DNA of 31,621 bases from HGM04593 sp045589695 (GTDB taxonomy: Bacteria; Bacteroidota; Bacteroidia; Bacteroidales; Bacteroidaceae), in assembly GCA_045589695.1 (NCBI GenBank), contig JAZNPP010000002.1, positions 1 through 31,621 on the forward strand, in the 5' to 3' direction. A model generated the notes under the pieces. That model saw only the letters and a list, made by a program, of their open reading frames with translations. It did no database searches and was not told the origin of the DNA. Numbering within the stretch: position 1 is the stretch's first letter; each line of letters starts with the position of its first letter. The translations under genes and the position numbers were made by a program. Below, one piece after another: positions 29,461 to 31,621 of this stretch.

Positions 29461-31621
29461 ATGGAGAGCAACGACGAGAAAAGATTGATTGACGAAGAGG
29501 CAGCCATAAATGCGGCCTTTCAAGAGCTGCTGGACATATATCTGTCGTCGCAGCACCGCAAGAAGGTCGAACTTATCACCAAAGCCTTCAATTTCGCGCG
29601 TCAGGCCCACAAAGGAGTCAGACGCCACAGCGGCGAGCCGTATATCATGCACCCTCTTGCCGTTGCCCGCATTGTATGCAAGGAGATTGGCCTGGGCTCG
29701 ACATCCATTTGCGCAGCGTTGCTGCACGATGTAGTCGAGGATACCGACTACACGGTAGAGGATATAAGAAACCTTTTCGGCGACAAGATTGCTGAGATTG
29801 TGAACGGAGTGACAAAGATTGCCGGCGGAGTATTCGGCGCTCATGCGTCGGAACAGGCCGAGAACTTCAAGAAACTGCTGCTCACAATGAGCGAGGACAT
29901 ACGTGTCATACTCATAAAGATTGCCGACCGCCTGCACAACATGCGTACTCTTGAGTTCATGCAGGTAAACAAACAGTATAAGATTGCAGGCGAGACATTA
30001 TATATATATGCGCCTATCGCATACCGTCTGGGACTGAGCCGCATAAAGACCGAACTCGAAAACCTCAGTTTCAAGTATGAACACCCCGAAGAGTACCATC
30101 GGATAGAGAAGAAGATTGAGAGAACGCAGCGTGAGCGTGACAGGCTATACAACGAATTCACGCAACCCATATGCGAACAGCTCGATGCTATGGGACTCAA
30201 GTACCGCATAATCGGCAGAGTAAAGTCGCCCTACTCTATCTGGAACAAGATGCAGAAGAAGCATGTGGCGTTCGAGGATATATACGACATACTTGCCGTA
30301 CGAATAATTTTCACGCCACGTGAAGGACGTGACGAGAACAACGAATGTTTCAACATATACATTGCGCTGACTAAGCTGTATAACGCTCACCCCGACCGCC
30401 TGCGCGACTGGGTGAACAAGCCAAGGACAAACGGCTACAAGGCTCTGCATGCGACCTTCATGAGCATGCACGGCGAATGGATTGAGGTACAGATAAGAAG
30501 CGAAAAGATGAACGAGGTAGCCGAACGAGGCATTGCCGCTCATTGGAAATACAAGAGCCAGGGCGACAACAGCAACGACGAGCAACTCGAAAACTGGCTG
30601 CACACCATCAAGGAGATTCTTGACGACCCGCAGCCTAATGCGCTCGACTTTCTTGATACCATAAAGCTCAATCTTTATGCGACAGAGATATTTGTCTTTA
30701 CGCCGAAAGGCGATATAAAGACCATGCCGCAGAACTGTACCGCACTTGACCTTGCCTACAGCATACACACATTCTTGGGCAACCACTGTATAGGTGCCAA
30801 GGTCAACCATAGGCTGGTTCCAATGAACCACCAGTTACAGAGCGGTGACCAGGTGGAGATTCTTACATCCAACACTTCACGTCTTGACGAGAGTTGGCTA
30901 TCCTTTGTAACGACAGCCAAGGCACGCAGCAAAATACAGGCAGCGTTACGTCGCCAGCAACGGCTCCTGCAGCACGAAGGCGAGGAGAAACTCAATGCAT
31001 TCCTCAAGCAAGAGGGACTCAGCAACTACATGGGTAATGTAGAAAAGTTGTGGAGATACCACAAACTGAACGACCGTGACGAACTGCTCGCAGCCATAGG
31101 TAAAGGCACTATAATTCTTGGTCCTGAAGACAAAGATGCCCTGCTTGGAAACAAAAAGTTCAGTTTCCAGTCATTCTTCTCTTTCAACCGCGACAAGAAG
31201 AAAGAAGAGAAAGAGACCGAGATACACGAGAACGTTGACCGCAAGCAGACAATCAATCTCACCGAGGAATCACTCAACACAAAATACATCATTGCCGACT
31301 GTTGCCACCCGATACCTGGCGATGACGTCCTTGGCTACTACGATGATAACAAGCACATTGTCATCCACAAACGTAGTTGCCCCACTGCCAACACACTAAA
31401 AAGCAGCCATGGCGACAGGATACTTGCCGCAAAATGGGAGACACACAAACAGTTGTATTTTGCAGTCCCTATTCAGATAAAAGGAATAGACGGTATGGGA
31501 GTGCTACATAAGATAACTGCAATAATATACCAGCAACTCAATGCCAACATACAGAAAATAAACATAGAGAGCAACAATGGTATATTTGAGGGCACATTCT
31601 GGATCAACGTCCATGACGTTG
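29461..31621 (+). CDS. rel: Bifunctional (p)ppGpp synthetase/hydrolase (RelA/SpoT), cut by window edge
   Basis: Open from the ATG at 29461 to the window end: 720 codons without a stop, out of an expected 735 or so. It makes and degrades (p)ppGpp in the stringent response. The HD hydrolase domain has its metal pair His89-Asp90 in LLHDVVEDT. The synthetase domain contains GRVKSPYSIWNKM (252-264); the basic R-x-K there suggests the bifunctional type rather than synthetase-only RelA. A TGS domain covers about 409-470 (IFVFTPKGDIKTMPQNCTAL), a Cys-containing DCCHPIPGDDVLG segment is near 613, and an ACT domain starts near 665. With an intact HD site, both activities are expected. Last visible gene of the par cluster, 5 bp after mltD. 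Confidence 0.95.
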   Translation, partial: MESNDEKRLIDEEAAINAAFQELLDIYLSSQHRKKVELITKAFNFARQAHKGVRRHSGEPYIMHPLAVARIVCKEIGLGSTSICAALLHDVVEDTDYTVEDIRNLFGDKIAEIVNGVTKIAGGVFGAHASEQAENFKKLLLTMSEDIRVILIKIADRLHNMRTLEFMQVNKQYKIAGETLYIYAPIAYRLGLSRIKTELENLSFKYEHPEEYHRIEKKIERTQRERDRLYNEFTQPICEQLDAMGLKYRIIGRVKSPYSIWNKMQKKHVAFEDIYDILAVRIIFTPREGRDENNECFNIYIALTKLYNAHPDRLRDWVNKPRTNGYKALHATFMSMHGEWIEVQIRSEKMNEVAERGIAAHWKYKSQGDNSNDEQLENWLHTIKEILDDPQPNALDFLDTIKLNLYATEIFVFTPKGDIKTMPQNCTALDLAYSIHTFLGNHCIGAKVNHRLVPMNHQLQSGDQVEILTSNTSRLDESWLSFVTTAKARSKIQAALRRQQRLLQHEGEEKLNAFLKQEGLSNYMGNVEKLWRYHKLNDRDELLAAIGKGTIILGPEDKDALLGNKKFSFQSFFSFNRDKKKEEKETEIHENVDRKQTINLTEESLNTKYIIADCCHPIPGDDVLGYYDDNKHIVIHKRSCPTANTLKSSHGDRILAAKWETHKQLYFAVPIQIKGIDGMGVLHKITAIIYQQLNANIQKINIESNNGIFEGTFWINVHDV

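Overview
The window reads as chromosome of a member of the Bacteroidales (Bacteroidota). The evidence is: a SusC/SusD pair with DUF4843 and PKD-like lipoproteins; a family S9 (DPP IV-type) peptidase; secreted proteins ending in a short sorting-type tail (xVNGxKVLVK); genes without Shine-Dalgarno sites; repeated TAnnTTTG promoter boxes, some with TTTG about 20 bases upstream; and the gene orders rsfS-ftsH-cdsA and parA-parB-DUF5683-mltD-rel. The genus cannot be fixed from sequence reading alone.

Layout. 1-275: the 5' end of an IS982-family transposase runs off the left edge, then a short intergenic stretch. 276-4050 (+): L-serine dehydratase and an S9 peptidase, closed by a perfect 18-bp terminator hairpin. 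4188-11027 (-): a four-gene outer-membrane uptake operon (SusC, SusD, DUF4843 lipoprotein, PKD-like lipoprotein). It has no glycoside hydrolase or regulator, so its substrate is unknown. 11165-16013 (-): three separately promoted envelope or secreted genes: a 701-aa protein of four related beta-rich units, a TlpA-like thioredoxin protein, and a GEVED-like protein followed by two 82-bp hairpin-rich tandem repeats. 16185-16652 (+): a thioredoxin lipoprotein, then tRNA-Gln(CUG) on the minus strand. 17115-20350 (+): rsfS-ftsH-cdsA. 20321-22272 (-): surE-lpxB, whose 3' end overlaps cdsA by 30 bp. 22384-25284 (+): a secreted GH84 beta-N-acetylglucosaminidase with two lectin-like modules. 25417-31621 (+): a strong promoter box, a leader of about 270 nt that looks like structured RNA, then parA-parB-DUF5683-mltD-rel, the last cut by the right edge.

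How the genes fit together. The right half is a housekeeping block: ribosome silencing and (p)ppGpp turnover for slow growth, FtsH proteolysis, phospholipid and lipid A precursor synthesis, chromosome partition and peptidoglycan turnover. The left half is accessory and nutritional: serine catabolism, dipeptide release and TonB-dependent import. The GH84 gene sits between two parts of the housekeeping block. No clearly new defence or mobile system was found. The features least explained by known families are the structured parA leader, the 82-bp repeat pair and the four-unit secreted protein.
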